From Echinometra lucunter (taxonomy: Eukaryota > Echinodermata > Echinoidea > Camarodonta > Echinometridae): a DNA stretch of 64,000 bases. The notes below the pieces were generated by a model, which ran no database searches, had not been told where the DNA came from, and saw nothing but the letters and a program-made list of their open reading frames with translations. Each line of letters begins with the position of its first letter. Positions within the stretch are counted from its first letter, which is position 1. A program made the position numbers and the translations under genes. Location of the stretch: contig CM057157.1 of assembly GCA_029962745.1 (NCBI GenBank), positions 20,409,508 to 20,473,507 of the forward strand, written 5' to 3'. Positions 11,851-23,492 of this stretch are shown here, in pieces.

Positions 11851-12440
11851 ATTTGGTGTTTTATCAATAGATTTAAATTGATTCACAGTAAAGTAGTTAG
11901 AACTTTGATAATGGTTATCACTGTCTCCGTTTAAATCAGTTGCTAAAATATTGATTCTTTGAGAAGCGAGGTTATCAAAATTAGAGGAATATAAATTCTC
12001 ATTTTGAGAGTTAATGTTTGGCCTAAACAAATCGTAAAGCTCATCATCGCTAAGTATCGCTAAGTATATTAAGTATATTAAATGGAATGTCCTCAGCCAT
12101 AGGGAATCAAAATGAAACATGAAATGAAGTACATCATTTCCCGTATGGACAATGGGCATGCGTGCGCTGACAGGGTAGAGAGAAATAGAAATGGAAAGTG
12201 AGAAGAAAGTAGAACATTTACAATACAAGGAAGAGGCTACACAAATAGAAATATTTATATCTTGATACGACTGGTAAATAATAACATACACACACAGTTT
12301 CGAGTGAATAAAAGAACTACAAGAAGCGTTCACGGACAAGGATGAGCTCCCTTGAGTACATTAAAAAAAATTAAACACGTTGAGGAAACCCAGTCCGAGA
12401 TGACACGGGCTAAAAGGAGCGACCAACTCAGCCCGGGGTG

Positions 12441-14575
12441 GACCTCCCAAACAAATGCTGGTGAAGATACGAAACGCATAAAAAAAACCATTCTATTGTA
12501 ATGTAAAAGCTATGTGGTATGCCTGAGTTAATCCACTATAAATTTGTTTCAAGATAGAATGAATCACCTGGCTTGGTTTGTCAATTGAATCAAACAGGAG
12601 AATCGGTTATTCAATACAGTGTACGTAACACAATTATGTAACATCCAATACCGTCTTTATCTGCATTTCAGAAGCAAAGAATTGATAGAAAAAAAAAACA
12701 CAAGTCATAGATGAGATTTAGGCATTTTGACCCTGCACTTGATGAAATTAATTGGATTTGCCGTCACTTGGGCGAGTGAAATTTAATATTAACAAAAAAT
12801 CAGTTCAATTTCAGATATACCATTCCTTATTTTATCCATCAAACCGAGAAGAAACCAACCTAAAACCTTTGTAATTAACCAAAGACAATTTCTTTTACTA
12901 GTCTTTACCTAGATTTAGATATGAAGAGAAAACAAATTATTGCTTTAACGCCATCATCATTTTTGGATAGCAATGTTTGTACTTCATCAAGTGTACATAT
13001 AAATTACAATTGCTTCCAGGTGATTAGGCCTATAAAACTCGCCCTCACTGATGCGTAAACCCCAAAACGAAAAAAGAAGCATAACGCTATAGTATACAAC
13101 GAGTCATGAATGATAATGAAAAATCAGGAAAAAAAAAAAAAAACAAGGATTGACAAGCAGTTGTATGCTCGACTTCTGTCATAAATTAGAATACTGATTT
13201 TTTCTAAATCATTATACTATAGGCAGCTATATATTCAATAGTTGTTATGATAAAGAACATCCTTAGCATAAATCAATATAGTTGCCGTAAATATCCCAAT
13301 TGTTATAAAATTGGTGATTTTATATATAGCTGCCTATTTTATATACTATAGAGCTATATATTCAATAGTTGCTATGATGAAGAACATCCTTAGCATAAAT
13401 CAATATAGTTGCCGTAAATATACCAATTCTTATAAAATTGGTGATTTTATGATGAAAAAAGATGCTTGTATAATTATGAAAGGATTGAAAATACGACTCA
13501 TTATTTGAATAATAATTGTGAGGCAAAATACAGTCCCCTATCAAAAAAAAAAAAAAGAACAAGGAAAGCTGGCCATGAATAAAAAGTTTGTATCTTTTCA
13601 CAATACGTAACCATATATCATTCGTTTAGTCATCACAGATAAAGTGGGAATATTAACAACAACAATATTGTTGCTAAAACTGCTAAATATTCCTTGTTTT
13701 AACAAGGTTAGAGGGAATCATCACATAAGTTAGTCAGGGTTTGAATTACAATTTCCCCCTGTCAAGACTACGGAGGATATGAACAAACATAAGGTTCATA
13801 TAAAATGAGGATAGCATAATAAAATTGTAGATACATCCAGGCATATAATACAAGTATACCAAAAGTACAGAACAAAATATTCTGTGATGATTATCTCTCT
13901 AGTTGTTAAAACCTGCAAAGTACTTCATCGTTTGTCAAGGTAAACATGAAGGAATATTTTCAATTCATAAAAGCACGAAAAGGGAGAAAAGAAGTGTCAC
14001 AAAATTGAATAAAATAAAGTATTCAGATATAACATCGATCTTTTAGCCTTTAGCAATTTGTAATTGATATGACAAAAAGATAGGTTTGATTGCAAGTGAC
14101 ATGACTTTTTCAATTATTATAGCACATGCAAATACCACCTGTTAAGAATAAGAGACGCTTGGATGTGAGAAGGGTGAAAACATGACTCATTAAATTGGAC
14201 TAAAGTTGTTAGGCAAATTCAGTCCCCTTCCAAAACTCACCATGAATAGAGAGTGTGCCTTTTTATAATACAGAAACACATCTCAGTCTAAAGGTTTTTT
14301 AAAAAAAAGAAAAGAAAAGAAAAAAAACTTTCATCTCGAATATAATCACAAATCCACCTGTGTTCTGGTAGCACAATAATCTTACCTAACATTGGAAAGG
14401 TTAAAACAAAAAAACTAACATCTCTATCACAAGTGGGTTTCAAATTTGTCTCCTTTCAAATCAGGGAAAATACACTCACGTGAAGCTTTTCAAATAATGA
14501 AGTTTGCATCAAACATTAATATGTTTACATCAAAACTTGATGAAATACATGAATAAGAAAGGGTTCTGAAGCTGT
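12441..14575. other. Non-coding region with diffuse duplications
   Basis: No gene is supported. A direct duplication of about 105 bp is clear: about 13226-13331 and 13352-13450 share ATATTCAATAGTTG, GAACATCCTTAGCATAAATC and ATAAAATTGGTGATTTTAT. A weaker repeat links 13480-13760 with 14160-14470 (shared GACTCATTAAAT..AGGCAAA.TCAGTCCCCT). Several A runs are present. Confidence 0.5.
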
Positions 14576-14697
14576 GAGGTGGGTCAGTAGTAAGGTGTGA
14601 CCGAATCCAAGAATAGAAGAATCCAAGAATCAAAAAGGGTTGGAAATCTGTCTGTCGGTCAATCGGATTCGGTCACGCCTAACTGCTGACCCGCCTC
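14576..14697. repeat. Inverted repeat abutting the tRNA-like sequence
   Basis: Left arm 14576-14608 and right arm 14665-14697 are inverted copies, 33 bases each with about five mismatches, sharing GGGTCAG and GTGACCGAATCC. The outer end of the right arm overlaps the first bases of the tRNA-like gene at 14693. It may be a hairpin element or a rearranged 5' piece of the SINE. Confidence 0.6.
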
Positions 14698-14763
14698 TGT
14701 GGTCTAGTGGTAAGGCATTGGCGTTCTAAGCCAGTGACCCGGGTTCGATTCCCGGCGGAGGCA
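14693..14763 (+). tRNA. tRNA-Arg(UCU)-like gene, probable SINE head
   Basis: The 71 bases fold as a full cloverleaf: a 7-bp acceptor (GCCTCTG with CGGAGGC, one G-U), a 4-bp D stem, a 5-bp anticodon stem with loop GTTCTAA giving anticodon TCT, a 4-base variable loop, a 5-bp T stem CCGGG/CCCGG with TTCGATT, and discriminator A. The B box GGTTCGATTCC matches the pol III consensus and a seven-T run follows at 14764-14770. On its own this would pass as a functional tRNA gene. The body behind it is repeated at 8154-8247, so it is at least as likely to be the head of a tRNA-derived SINE. Confidence 0.75.
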
Positions 14764-14856
14764 TTTTTTTCAACCCTTGATTCAAAATGGATGACAGCTC
14801 TGGGGGACATTGAGGGAGCTACGCAATTATTATTCTCCCATTTTCATTTCTTTCAT

Positions 14857-14895
<39 letters not shown>

Positions 14896-14900
14896 TTATT
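14764..14900 (+). mobile_element. SINE body and GT tail
   Basis: A T run, then ACCCTTGATTCAAAATGG, ATGACAGCTCTGGGG, CTACGCAATTATTATTCTCC and CATTTTCATTTCTTTCA, then a GT microsatellite (about 14866-14894). The same body occurs twice, in opposite orientations, at 8109-8247. With the tRNA-like head at 14693 it forms a SINE of about 165 bp. A T run lying between head and body would be expected to stop pol III, which is odd for a mobile SINE. Confidence 0.7.
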
Positions 14901-15819
14901 TCTCTATTTTTAAATATTTGTTATCTGTTTTTATTGATGATTGGTAATGAATAGCATGGCCAAACAGGGCCTAAAGGAAGACCACCATATCTGATGAAAT
15001 GTGAAGTGTGCCACCATGTTTAAAAGCATTGGCTAACTTTGTGAGTAGCTGATTTAAAAAATTCTCAATCTAATGAGTACTTGTATTTGTATTCAAAAAC
15101 CCTGAAACCAACCATAATCTGGAATGAAAAAGTGTAAGTTAAACGCAAACGGCGATTTTTATTATCCTTCGTCTCACGAGACAATCACTAAGAGGACCAC
15201 TTTGCTTGAATTTGAAAATGCCGTTATGTGCCTCCCGCAGCGTGATACACCAGTACACACAGTACGGTAAGGTGAGTCATGCGCGCATGCGCACTCCTTA
15301 TGTCTATTCTGTGCAACCGACCCTCGTATATTTTTCAAACATTGGTTCACATTTTTGATATTTAAAAATACTTCCTGTGGATATCATACTTTGAAACTTT
15401 CAGACTTGTATTTTTACACTATAACCCTTATGTTTATCCCATTTTCAAGTAACAAAACAAGATTTTTTTAAATCATTACAATGTTAACCAATTTCTTCAG
15501 AAATCAATAACTAAATAAACAAATAGAATGAATGAATAAATGAATAAATAAATAAATAAATAAATAAATAGATAATAAGCTACCTATTTCAAAAAATAAT
15601 ATATCTACCCAGAACAGACTAAAAAAACTCCACCCTGAATCAAAAAGGGCTCATCCTTTCAACACGAATTTGCTTAACCACTAATCCCATGAACAGCCTT
15701 GCTGTACTGGCACGAGATGATTTTCAATTAAACGGAAGAGAGCTTTTCATGCCAACTTTGGCTTTCCTAATCATGATAATAAATTCCATTGCCAGGGCAA
15801 AACTGTTGAACAATGCCAT
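14901..15819. other. No gene seen; AAAT microsatellite
   Basis: Non-coding, AT-rich sequence with an AAAT/GAAT tetranucleotide run at about 15520-15575. Nothing else could be supported. Confidence 0.5.
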
Positions 15820-15827
15820 CCTGCATG

Positions 15828-16065
15828 CAGGGGCGGCACCAGGGTATTTTGATAGAGGGGCAAGATGACCCATAGATAAATTTATTTACGTTTTAAATGA
15901 AAAAAAATATGGGTACTGTATAGTTGCATGACCAAGCCCTCTGTTTTCCCATACTCTTCTTTCTTCTTCCTCCTCTTTTTCTAATTTCTCCTCTTTTTTT
16001 ATCACTTCAAAAATCTTAGACGGGCGGTCGCCCCCTGCCCCCCCCCCCCCTGTAGCGCCGCCCCT
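15828..16065. mobile_element. hAT-like MITE, 238 bp
   Basis: The left end is CAGGGGCGGCACCAGGG. Read inward from the right, the end is CAGGGGCGGCGCTACAGG. Flanks CCTGCATG (15820-15827) and CCTGCTTG (16066-16073) match at seven of eight bases. CAGRGGCG ends plus 8-bp duplications are characteristic of hAT elements. A C run of about 12 lies inside the right end. It is non-coding. Confidence 0.8.
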
Positions 16066-16390
16066 GCCTGCTTGTATAAAGGATCCGCTAGAATGACTGA
16101 ATCTAATCACATTTTTCGAAAGATTATACGGTACATGGTTTTAATCATACAGGTGACAGGCCTTCGCCAGTTTTGACCTATGATACTATTTTGATACTCA
16201 AAATTAAAGCTGACAAGCAATTACAGAGGGACAACTTTACGAGTGTTTATTCACATACCAGAATTCATTGCCAAGGAAAATGTATTCAAGCTTGTAAAAC
16301 GTGATGAACTTCAGACCACAAAATAAAACGAAAATAAAGCACTGCATGAACAAAGCATGTATAATTAGAAATGACTGGAGTAGGAGGAAA

Positions 16391-16652
16391 TATCTTTGGG
16401 TGTAAAGAGATACAATCAATCTTACAATCAATTGTAACTCTTTACTACATGGTTTGCCATAGACTTACGATTGATATCAATCGTAAGATTGATAGTATTT
16501 TTTTTTGTTGTTGTTGTTACAGGGCCCAGGGGGTGTAACATAAAGAGATACTATCAATCTTACAATCAAGTGTAACTCTTTAGTGTATGGTTTGCCATAG
16601 ACTTACGATTGACATCAAGATTGAATGTACTTTTTATGTTACAGGGCCCAGA
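16391..16652. mobile_element. Two adjacent MITE copies with TGTAACATAAA ends
   Basis: Two related palindromic units lie back to back (about 16398-16530 and 16531-16652). Both hold AGAGATACTATCAATCTTAC, TGTAACTCTTTA and GGTTTGCCATAGACTTACGA and end in TGTTACAGGGCCCAG. The second is flanked by CAG on both sides. The first contains a GTT microsatellite near its right end. Non-coding. Confidence 0.7.
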
Positions 16653-18031
16653 TCAGATAAATAAAAAGCCAGTGGCATACTGTAGCTACAGAGATGCATT
16701 GGACACACATCATAATAGGGGAAGAGGGAGGATAGAAAAAACGAAACGATAAATAGAGATGACATCATCCCTTTGCACGGACCTTCGCTTGATTCGCCCT
16801 CTCGCATTATATGTCCTCTATTACTTGCCCTAAGTTAGTGGAGTAGATGTAGAAGGTACGGGGCACGTGCCCCATTGAGAGGATATTCAAGGGGATAAGC
16901 CACCTTCTCTCCCTGCCAAAAAAAGAGAAAAAAATATGACAGAGATGGACGGTAAGAAAACAGAAAGGGGATGGTTAAAAAAAAAAAACAACAACACTCT
17001 CTTACGACGAGCCATATGGCAATTCATATTTTCCATCCGAATAAAAACAGTGCACCCTAGGTACTTTACACCCCCTACAGACCACTTCAGTAACCCTGTT
17101 TTCATCATCATACTGTGATCATTAAAACAGTTATTAGAAAAAAATGACTGACATGCGACACATTAGGTGGGAATGTACGTAATAAAATGACGTACTTGAA
17201 AATAATCAACGTATCTAGGCTTCCCACAAGTCGGTTTCATTAAGTTTACATTAAAGCTAAGCATGAGTTCTGATCATGCAATTACAATATTAAGGAAACT
17301 AATTCAAAGCAATTTGGAATAAGCGAATATGTTGGACTACACACAGGCGTATTTGAACTACACAGTCTGGCATTTTCTTTTCATATTTCGAATATGTTGG
17401 CATTTGAAATGCAGGGGCATTTCTGTAAATAAAATGACATTCTTCCAAATATAGATGAAGGTTATGAGAAAGCTCACAAAGAGTATTTTCCACCATTCCC
17501 AGAACTCAGGTTTTTCTTTAAGCCATTAATCAAAATTTGATTTATTCAGGGTGAAACATAATCATGCCGCTAGCGCATATTCATTATCGTGATTGTGATG
17601 ACTTTATATGGCCCTCCAATGATTAAGCATAATCAGTGTTTTCGATTGAAACATGATAACAAAGGCCTTCTAGTAGGATTGCGTTATACGAGGTGAATTT
17701 ACTCTTAACCCTAATATACCCGGGAGGCCATAATGGCCCCCCTCCCCTGTTGAATTTTTGATGGTACTCCGCAACGACTAGATGTATCGATCTGAGATTC
17801 GATGACTTTTTTATCTGAACCTTCCCGCACGTTTTGATAGCTAATTTATGTCGATCGGACCAACGGTGCCGGTGTCAGATTACGATTACGAACGCAAGTC
17901 GTTAAAATTTCACTATTTTTGTATATGACTGTGTACAAACCTATGGGCAAAATTATAAAATTCAAAATTATGTAAATATTGTCAGGAAAGAATAATTACT
18001 CTCTCTAAAATAGTGAGAAACATCAAACACA

Positions 18032-18068
<37 letters not shown>

Positions 18069-18986
18069 CCACATGCACCCACAGCCACACAAAGACGTTT
18101 AAAAAAACAAAGAAATACATAAAGAATTTGTAAAACAATATAATACATAACAAAAAACAATGATAACCAATTTTTTTAGTAAAGAGTCAATGTGAATGTT
18201 CTGAAAAACATTTTTACCAAAAATCATTGTTCCTAAAGCTTTATTCAGTGAGATATAGCCAAAACTATGATTTCTCGCATAAATTAGCATGAATTAATTC
18301 GTAAAAAATAAAACAAAACAATTTGATAAAATCTAACCATATAGCCTTGTAGATTACATCATTTTCTACCCTCATGCCAACTTTTGTGCCGATCCGGCGA
18401 TCCACGGCCGAGATCATGGGGGGGGGGGCGGGCATAATGCCTCCCCCCCCCCCCCGGGATAACTAGACCAGAAATAGCCCGGATCTTTTAGGTTAAAGGT
18501 CTAAACACAACAAGGGCGTCAGAGGGACACGTCCTTATTCCCCCAAAAAATTGCTGGTGAAGGACACAATAGGTAATGTCCATCCCCCCCCAAAAAAAAA
18601 AATGGAAAAAAAGACACCTGAAAAGGCCATTAGGGTATGTCCTCGCAAGATTTTAGAAAAAGAGCCATCTGAAAAAAAAAGTCGGCAAAGTTTTGGGTAT
18701 GCCCCCCTTGATAATTTTATGGAGACGACCCTCTTTCTCTTTCTTTCTTTTTCTTTTCTTTTCTTTTTTTAGCAAATGTTTTGACAATTCCCCCCACAAA
18801 AAAATATATAACACGGCCTGACGCCCATGAAACATTGCGGTGTGATGTGTGATGTCAGCACACCCTGACTCCTCTTAATAGGCATACCGATGTATGATGT
18901 CCTAGCTTTTTATTTTCCCCTATTTTGTCCTCGTTTTATTATAGAGGGGTTTGACAAGTTCAACGATGATGGAAAATTGGTCAGAC
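16653..18986. other. No gene seen; microsatellites and G/C runs
   Basis: Holds a CA run at about 18027-18064, paired G and C runs around 18419-18456 that could pair with each other, and a palindromic patch at about 18515-18830 bounded by GGGCGTCAGA and CTGACGCCCA. No coding sequence is supported. Confidence 0.5.
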
Positions 18987-19390
18987 GGGGGGGGGGGGGG
19001 GGTTCATAAAGACTAAGATTGACTAAAATCGCACTTAACTATGGCCGGCCACTCATGCCACTGTTTTCTTTCACCATGGATCTCTCAAAGGATTTGCAAA
19101 ATCATTGTCACAAATCTGCAGAACTGACAATTTTTATTTAATTAATTTTTGGTAGTTCATTGATGAAGAAAACAACAACAAAAAAAGTGAATTCTGCAAA
19201 TATGTGACCATGATTTGCGCATTCCTTGAGAGATGGATGGTGAAAGCAAACCGTGGCATGAATGGCCTGCCATAGTTAAGAGTGATTTGCGCATCCCTTG
19301 AGAGACCGATGGTGAAAGCAAACAGTGGCATGAATGGCCTGCCATAGTTAAGAGTGATTTTAGTCAATCTTAGTCTTTGTGAAACACCCC
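18987..19390. mobile_element. MITE, about 400 bp, with G-run end and inner duplication
   Basis: Inverted arms of about 90 bp: the left reads TTCATAAAGACTAAGATTGA then TATGGCCGGCCACTCATG; the right is its reverse complement ending CTTTGTGAAACACCCC. The left terminus has become a run of 16 G where the right has GGGGTG. The right arm is partly duplicated: about 70 bases from TTGCGCATCCCTTGAGAGA to GCCTGCCATAG occur twice. Non-coding. Confidence 0.75.
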
Positions 19391-19424
19391 TGATGTCCCT
19401 TCATCTCCCCCTTCCTGAAGGATT

Positions 19425-19545
19425 TCTGAGAGAGAGAGAAAGAGAGAGAGAGTGTGTGTGGGTGTGTGTGTGTGGGTGGGTGTGTACGTGGGTTGTGTGT
19501 GTGTGTGTGTGTGTGTGCGGGTATGTGTTGTCTGTGTGTGAGAAG
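19425..19545. repeat. GA/GT compound microsatellite
   Basis: A GA run followed by long GT and GGGTGT runs. Apparent open frames here only translate the repeat. Confidence 0.9.
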
Positions 19546-19667
19546 TTTCCACGATTCTCTTCGATCATTTGTAAGTCAATCATTTTCAGAAAAACAAAAA
19601 TGAAATGTTTGCCCCTCCTATACGTTGGGATCTTTACGTGCGCCACTGAAATGAAATTATACGCCTG

Positions 19668-19804
19668 AGGAGTGTTTCATGAAACGTTTTGTCAGTGATT
19701 TTCACCGACAACTGTTATAAGCTACTGAAAATCCTCGCATCTGATTGGCTGAGAGCAAATTAGTCAGTTAAAATCACCTACAAAACTCTTCATGAAACGC
19801 TCCC
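19668..19804. mobile_element. 137-bp MITE flanked by CTG
   Basis: A palindromic element with ends of the type GGGAGCGTTTCATGAAGAG and a core holding CTGTTATAAGCTACTGAAAA, CATCTGATTGGCTGAGAGC and AAATTAGTC. It is exactly 137 bp and flanked by CTG on both sides (19665-19667 and 19805-19807). Full-length relatives are at 27626, 28135 and 33195, and a truncated one at about 42009. Non-coding. Confidence 0.85.
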
Positions 19805-19850
19805 CTGGATGTTGCCCCTTCACATATTGTATTTTCATGTCGCTTAATGT

Positions 19851-19911
19851 ATGCACATAAATGTAGTCGTAAAAGAAATTTATTTGCTATTCTTAAAACA
19901 CATTTTCTCTT

Positions 19912-19946
<35 letters not shown>

Positions 19947-20182
19947 TTGCTCTTGTTCTGTTCAAAACAGTAGGCCTATACATTTCACTATTTTCGTCTT
20001 TTTAAAAGAAAGCATCGCAACGTAAGACCGCAGTTTTACGAAGCAAGGCTTTTAACATGATTAAACGCGTATTCCGCAAATGGGCTTAATCATAATGATA
20101 ATTTAAAAAACAGTTATAAATGTTACGAAACGGCACATAAATGTAGCCGTAAAAGAAATTTATTTGCTATTCTTAAAACACA

Positions 20183-20222
<40 letters not shown>

Positions 20223-20471
20223 TTGCTCTTGTTCTGTTCAAAACAGTATACATTTCACTATTTTCGTCTTTTTAAAAGAAAGCATCGCAACGTAAGACCG
20301 CAGTTTTACGAAGCAAGGCTTTTAACATGATTAAACGCGTATTCCACAAATGGGCTTAATCATAATGATAATGTAAAAAACAGTTATAAATGTTACGAAA
20401 CGGCACATAAATGTAGCCGTAAAAGAAATTTATTTGCTATTCTTAAAACACATTTTCTCTCTGTCTCTTTA

Positions 20472-20502
<31 letters not shown>

Positions 20503-20852
20503 TTGCTCTTGTTCTATTTAAAACAGTATACATTTCACTATTTTCGTCTTTTTAAAAGAAAGCATCGCAACGTAAGACCGCAGTTTTACGAAGCAAGGCT
20601 TTTAACATGATTAAACGCGTATTCCGCAAATGGGCTTAATCATAATGATAATGTAAAAAACAGTTATAAATGTTACGAAACGGCACATACATGTAGCCGT
20701 AAAAGAAATTTATTTGCTATTCTTAAAACACATTTTCTCTCTCTCTTGTGTTGCTCTTGTTCTATTTAAAACAGTATACATTTCACTATTTTCGTCTTTT
20801 TAAAGAAAGCATCGCAACGTAAGACCGCAGTTTTACGATGCAAGGCTTTTAA
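19851..20852. repeat. Tandem array of 270-280-bp units
   Basis: Copies start at about 19851, 20131, 20401 and 20681, each beginning CACATAAATGTAGCCGTAAA. Each contains a CT microsatellite of variable length, TTGTGTTGCTCTTGTTCT, AAAGAAAGCATCGCAACG and AACATGATTAAACGCGTATT. Differences are mostly in the CT tract. The fourth copy is cut in GGCTTTTAA by the element at 20853 and its end resumes at 22608-22685. Confidence 0.9.
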
Positions 20853-22603
20853 AGTTGCTATTCATAGGTTTTGAATATGCTCGAATTTCATATCAAAATA
20901 AAGTTTATGGTGCATAAAATTCACTATTAAACCGATTGAAACTTTTGAAAAGTAAATGGAAAACAAATATTGCCTGTCACAAATCGATAAAACGGACCCC
21001 CAATGTTGCCTGTGCATACGTTGCCCGACTCAGTGCGAGATCCGTGACGTCATCACAATATGGACAATAGCCTGTGATGTGGTGTGTTGTGAATGTGGTG
21101 AATGTGTTGTGTCATGTCCGAGTGAGTGATTAAAACGATGTTTCTGCATTGTTTGGATGATTATTCATCATTCTATGAATGTTTTCAAAGTATGTTTCAA
21201 CCATTCTATTTAACATTATTCATATCACAATGTCGGAGAAATTCTACAAATTAACAATGACTTTTTGCAATTAGAAAGGAAAAAAATCCCATAATATATT
21301 AATAGAACAGTCTCCCTTTTACATGCTAAGTTACGGTTGTGGGGCATATCATTTTAATTTTAGGGGTGTTTATAATTCACGAAAGACGGAGGGATAGACG
21401 GAATGCTTTGTTTTCTTGAATTTAAAATTTGTTTTCTTGGTTAATAGTTTGAACTTGGCTAAAGAAAATATAGAAACGGTAATCACCTTAATCCTATTTT
21501 TTTTCTTTTCTATTAAGTAGCTAATTTATATTTACATGTGCTCATAAGCTCAAGTTAACTTTTCCATACTCGGCATTTCAGTAGTCAATTGTTTGTATGT
21601 AGCAGGTAGGTGAGGTGAAGTTGGTGAGGCGAAGGTGAGAGTAATTTGGCTTGTAATTAAATTACTAGTAGGCCTTTGGTGATAGTCTTAGTTCAGTTAT
21701 AATTTCGTATTTTGGTTATTTTCACTGTTTATTTGCTTGAAAATCATCAAAACCTCCACTAAAAAAATGTAAAATTCCTAGAAAAATATTTTTCGAATGA
21801 AATTCCTTATCGAAATCACATTTAATCAGAGTATTACCGGAAAGAAATCCCTTGATAAAGACTTGAAGCTAGTCAAGCTACGCTATAATGCAATACATGT
21901 ATGATGTTCATCTCTACACCCCGGCTCTACACTATCTAAGATCAGTGGTAACGTCCAGTCTCTGTACGCTAGCTAGCCATTCCTATCATAATAAATACGA
22001 GATTTTAGTATAGATGAATTTCGTAGATCAAGATAGTTTCTACAAGAAGCATCAATTTTCCTTAGACAACAATGTTATCTAGGTAACTTTTACATACAGT
22101 CGTGATGTCTCTGAGAATTTGATGCAACGTTGTTTCGGGATGTAGTTTGACGTTTGCATCCCGGCCGGGCTTGGTTTTCTTTGTCATTTTCACAGGCATG
22201 TCAATTTCCTACTTTAAATTCTAATTTGACCAAAAAGAAAAGAAAATCGGCTCATAAGTGAGGTAATGTAAATATGAAGCCACGTACTGCAGTTTTGCCT
22301 CCTCTCTTAATAACAGTATCTAAAATCCATCAAAATTGCATGCGATCATCTCAATTGTTTTATTACGTGCAAGCGCTAGCCCGCCGCAAATCGTCCATGT
22401 GCCTACGTCATCACTGGGGTCCCGTTTCGCTCGCAGCCACTTCCGGGTTCTGAGAATCAGAGGGGCGTTTTTGAAATATGTGTTTTTAGATAATTTCTTG
22501 GAATCTGCAGGAGCAGCAATGAACACTATTGTCTTCTACATACTTCCCCATATCCATTCATATATAATTAACCCTATTCCGTAATTTTCTTTGAATTTCA
22601 CCT
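20853..22603. mobile_element. Non-autonomous TTAA-flanked DNA transposon, 1.75 kb
   Basis: It is inserted in the fourth unit of the 270-280-bp array and flanked by TTAA at 20849-20852 and 22604-22607. The uninterrupted units (GGCTTTTAACATGATT) show the empty site with a single TTAA. Ends are weakly inverted: AGTTGCTATTCATAG and, from the right, AGGTGAAATTCAAAG (11 of 15). Subterminal regions about 170-200 bases in also resemble each other in inverted orientation (GACGTCATCAC and ATGACGTAGG next to ATGGAC). No transposase is visible. TTAA targeting points to piggyBac, though the termini do not start with the usual CCC. A second right end lies at 1-106. Confidence 0.75.
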
Positions 22604-22607
22604 TTAA

Positions 22608-23453
22608 CATGATTAAACGCGTATTCCGTACATGGGCTTAATCATAATGATAATGTCAAAAACAGTTATAAATGTTACGAAACAGCAGTTATTGCCAAGG
22701 AAATACTGGTATCGATGGATAATGTAAACGACGACATGAAATTTCCTTCTAACTTACAAAAATTATTAAGGGGTGCTGCAATTGCGTTTACAATGATAAC
22801 CCTTCATAGACGTTTTTAGTTCAATCGGTAACTTCACCCCGTTGTTACATCTAGCTTGTTTATTTCAAACTGACCGTCCAGAACAAAATGAATGTTAGCG
22901 TGAAAGTTCATCTGTATTGGTTATAAATTATGATGTAAGAACAATCATTATAAAAGCAAGAAAAGTTAAAAGCTACAGCTAACAGCTGAAAATTTAGAAG
23001 TAAAAATCTTTTTGTAGTGAGATAAGAAGTTTGATTTTTGTTACACGTATAAATGTAAATTAAAGCATGAAAGAAATGAAACAAGAAATAAGGAATGATT
23101 AGATTTTTAAGCGGTCGTTGAAAGTTGAAATGTCATAATTATCTCAAGTTATCTTTTCCTTTATGTTAAATGAATACAATGACAAAATGCAGCTTCGATT
23201 TTTACGCATGATAAACATGCTCATTGCATCAAATAATTTGGTAAAGATAGACCTGAACCATGCCGGTACGTCGATTGTATGATAACAAGCGGAAGAAAAT
23301 ATTTAATGTCTAAAAATACGCCTCGATTTAAAATGAATAAATGAAATAGAATAAAGTGAAATGTAGTATGATAAATGCTCATGCAACAAGTCATCTTCAA
23401 AAATGATGACATTATTAAGTGATGACGCACGGGCAAACTAATCAACTGCAATA

Positions 23454-23492
<39 letters not shown>

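Larger units (their letters stand above)
8310..12440 (-). mobile_element. CR1/L2-type LINE, near full length but inactivated
   Basis: The minus strand carries a non-LTR retrotransposon of about 4.1 kb: an endonuclease (about 11850 to 11129), a linker and a reverse transcriptase (about 10800 to 9400), then a 3' region ending at about 8310-8340 with an AATGAAATGAAAT-type tail. Frames shift several times and a stop interrupts the RT. A 176-bp MITE has inserted between the endonuclease and RT parts. The 5' limit near 12440 is a guess from the GC-richer text at 12360-12440. The family is inferred from motif style; a search would settle CR1, L2 or Daphne. Confidence 0.85.

Noticed and set aside
11851..12339. 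N-terminal extension of the LINE endonuclease frame
   Set aside because: No recognised ORF1 or zinc-finger motif; it may be leader sequence read by chance.
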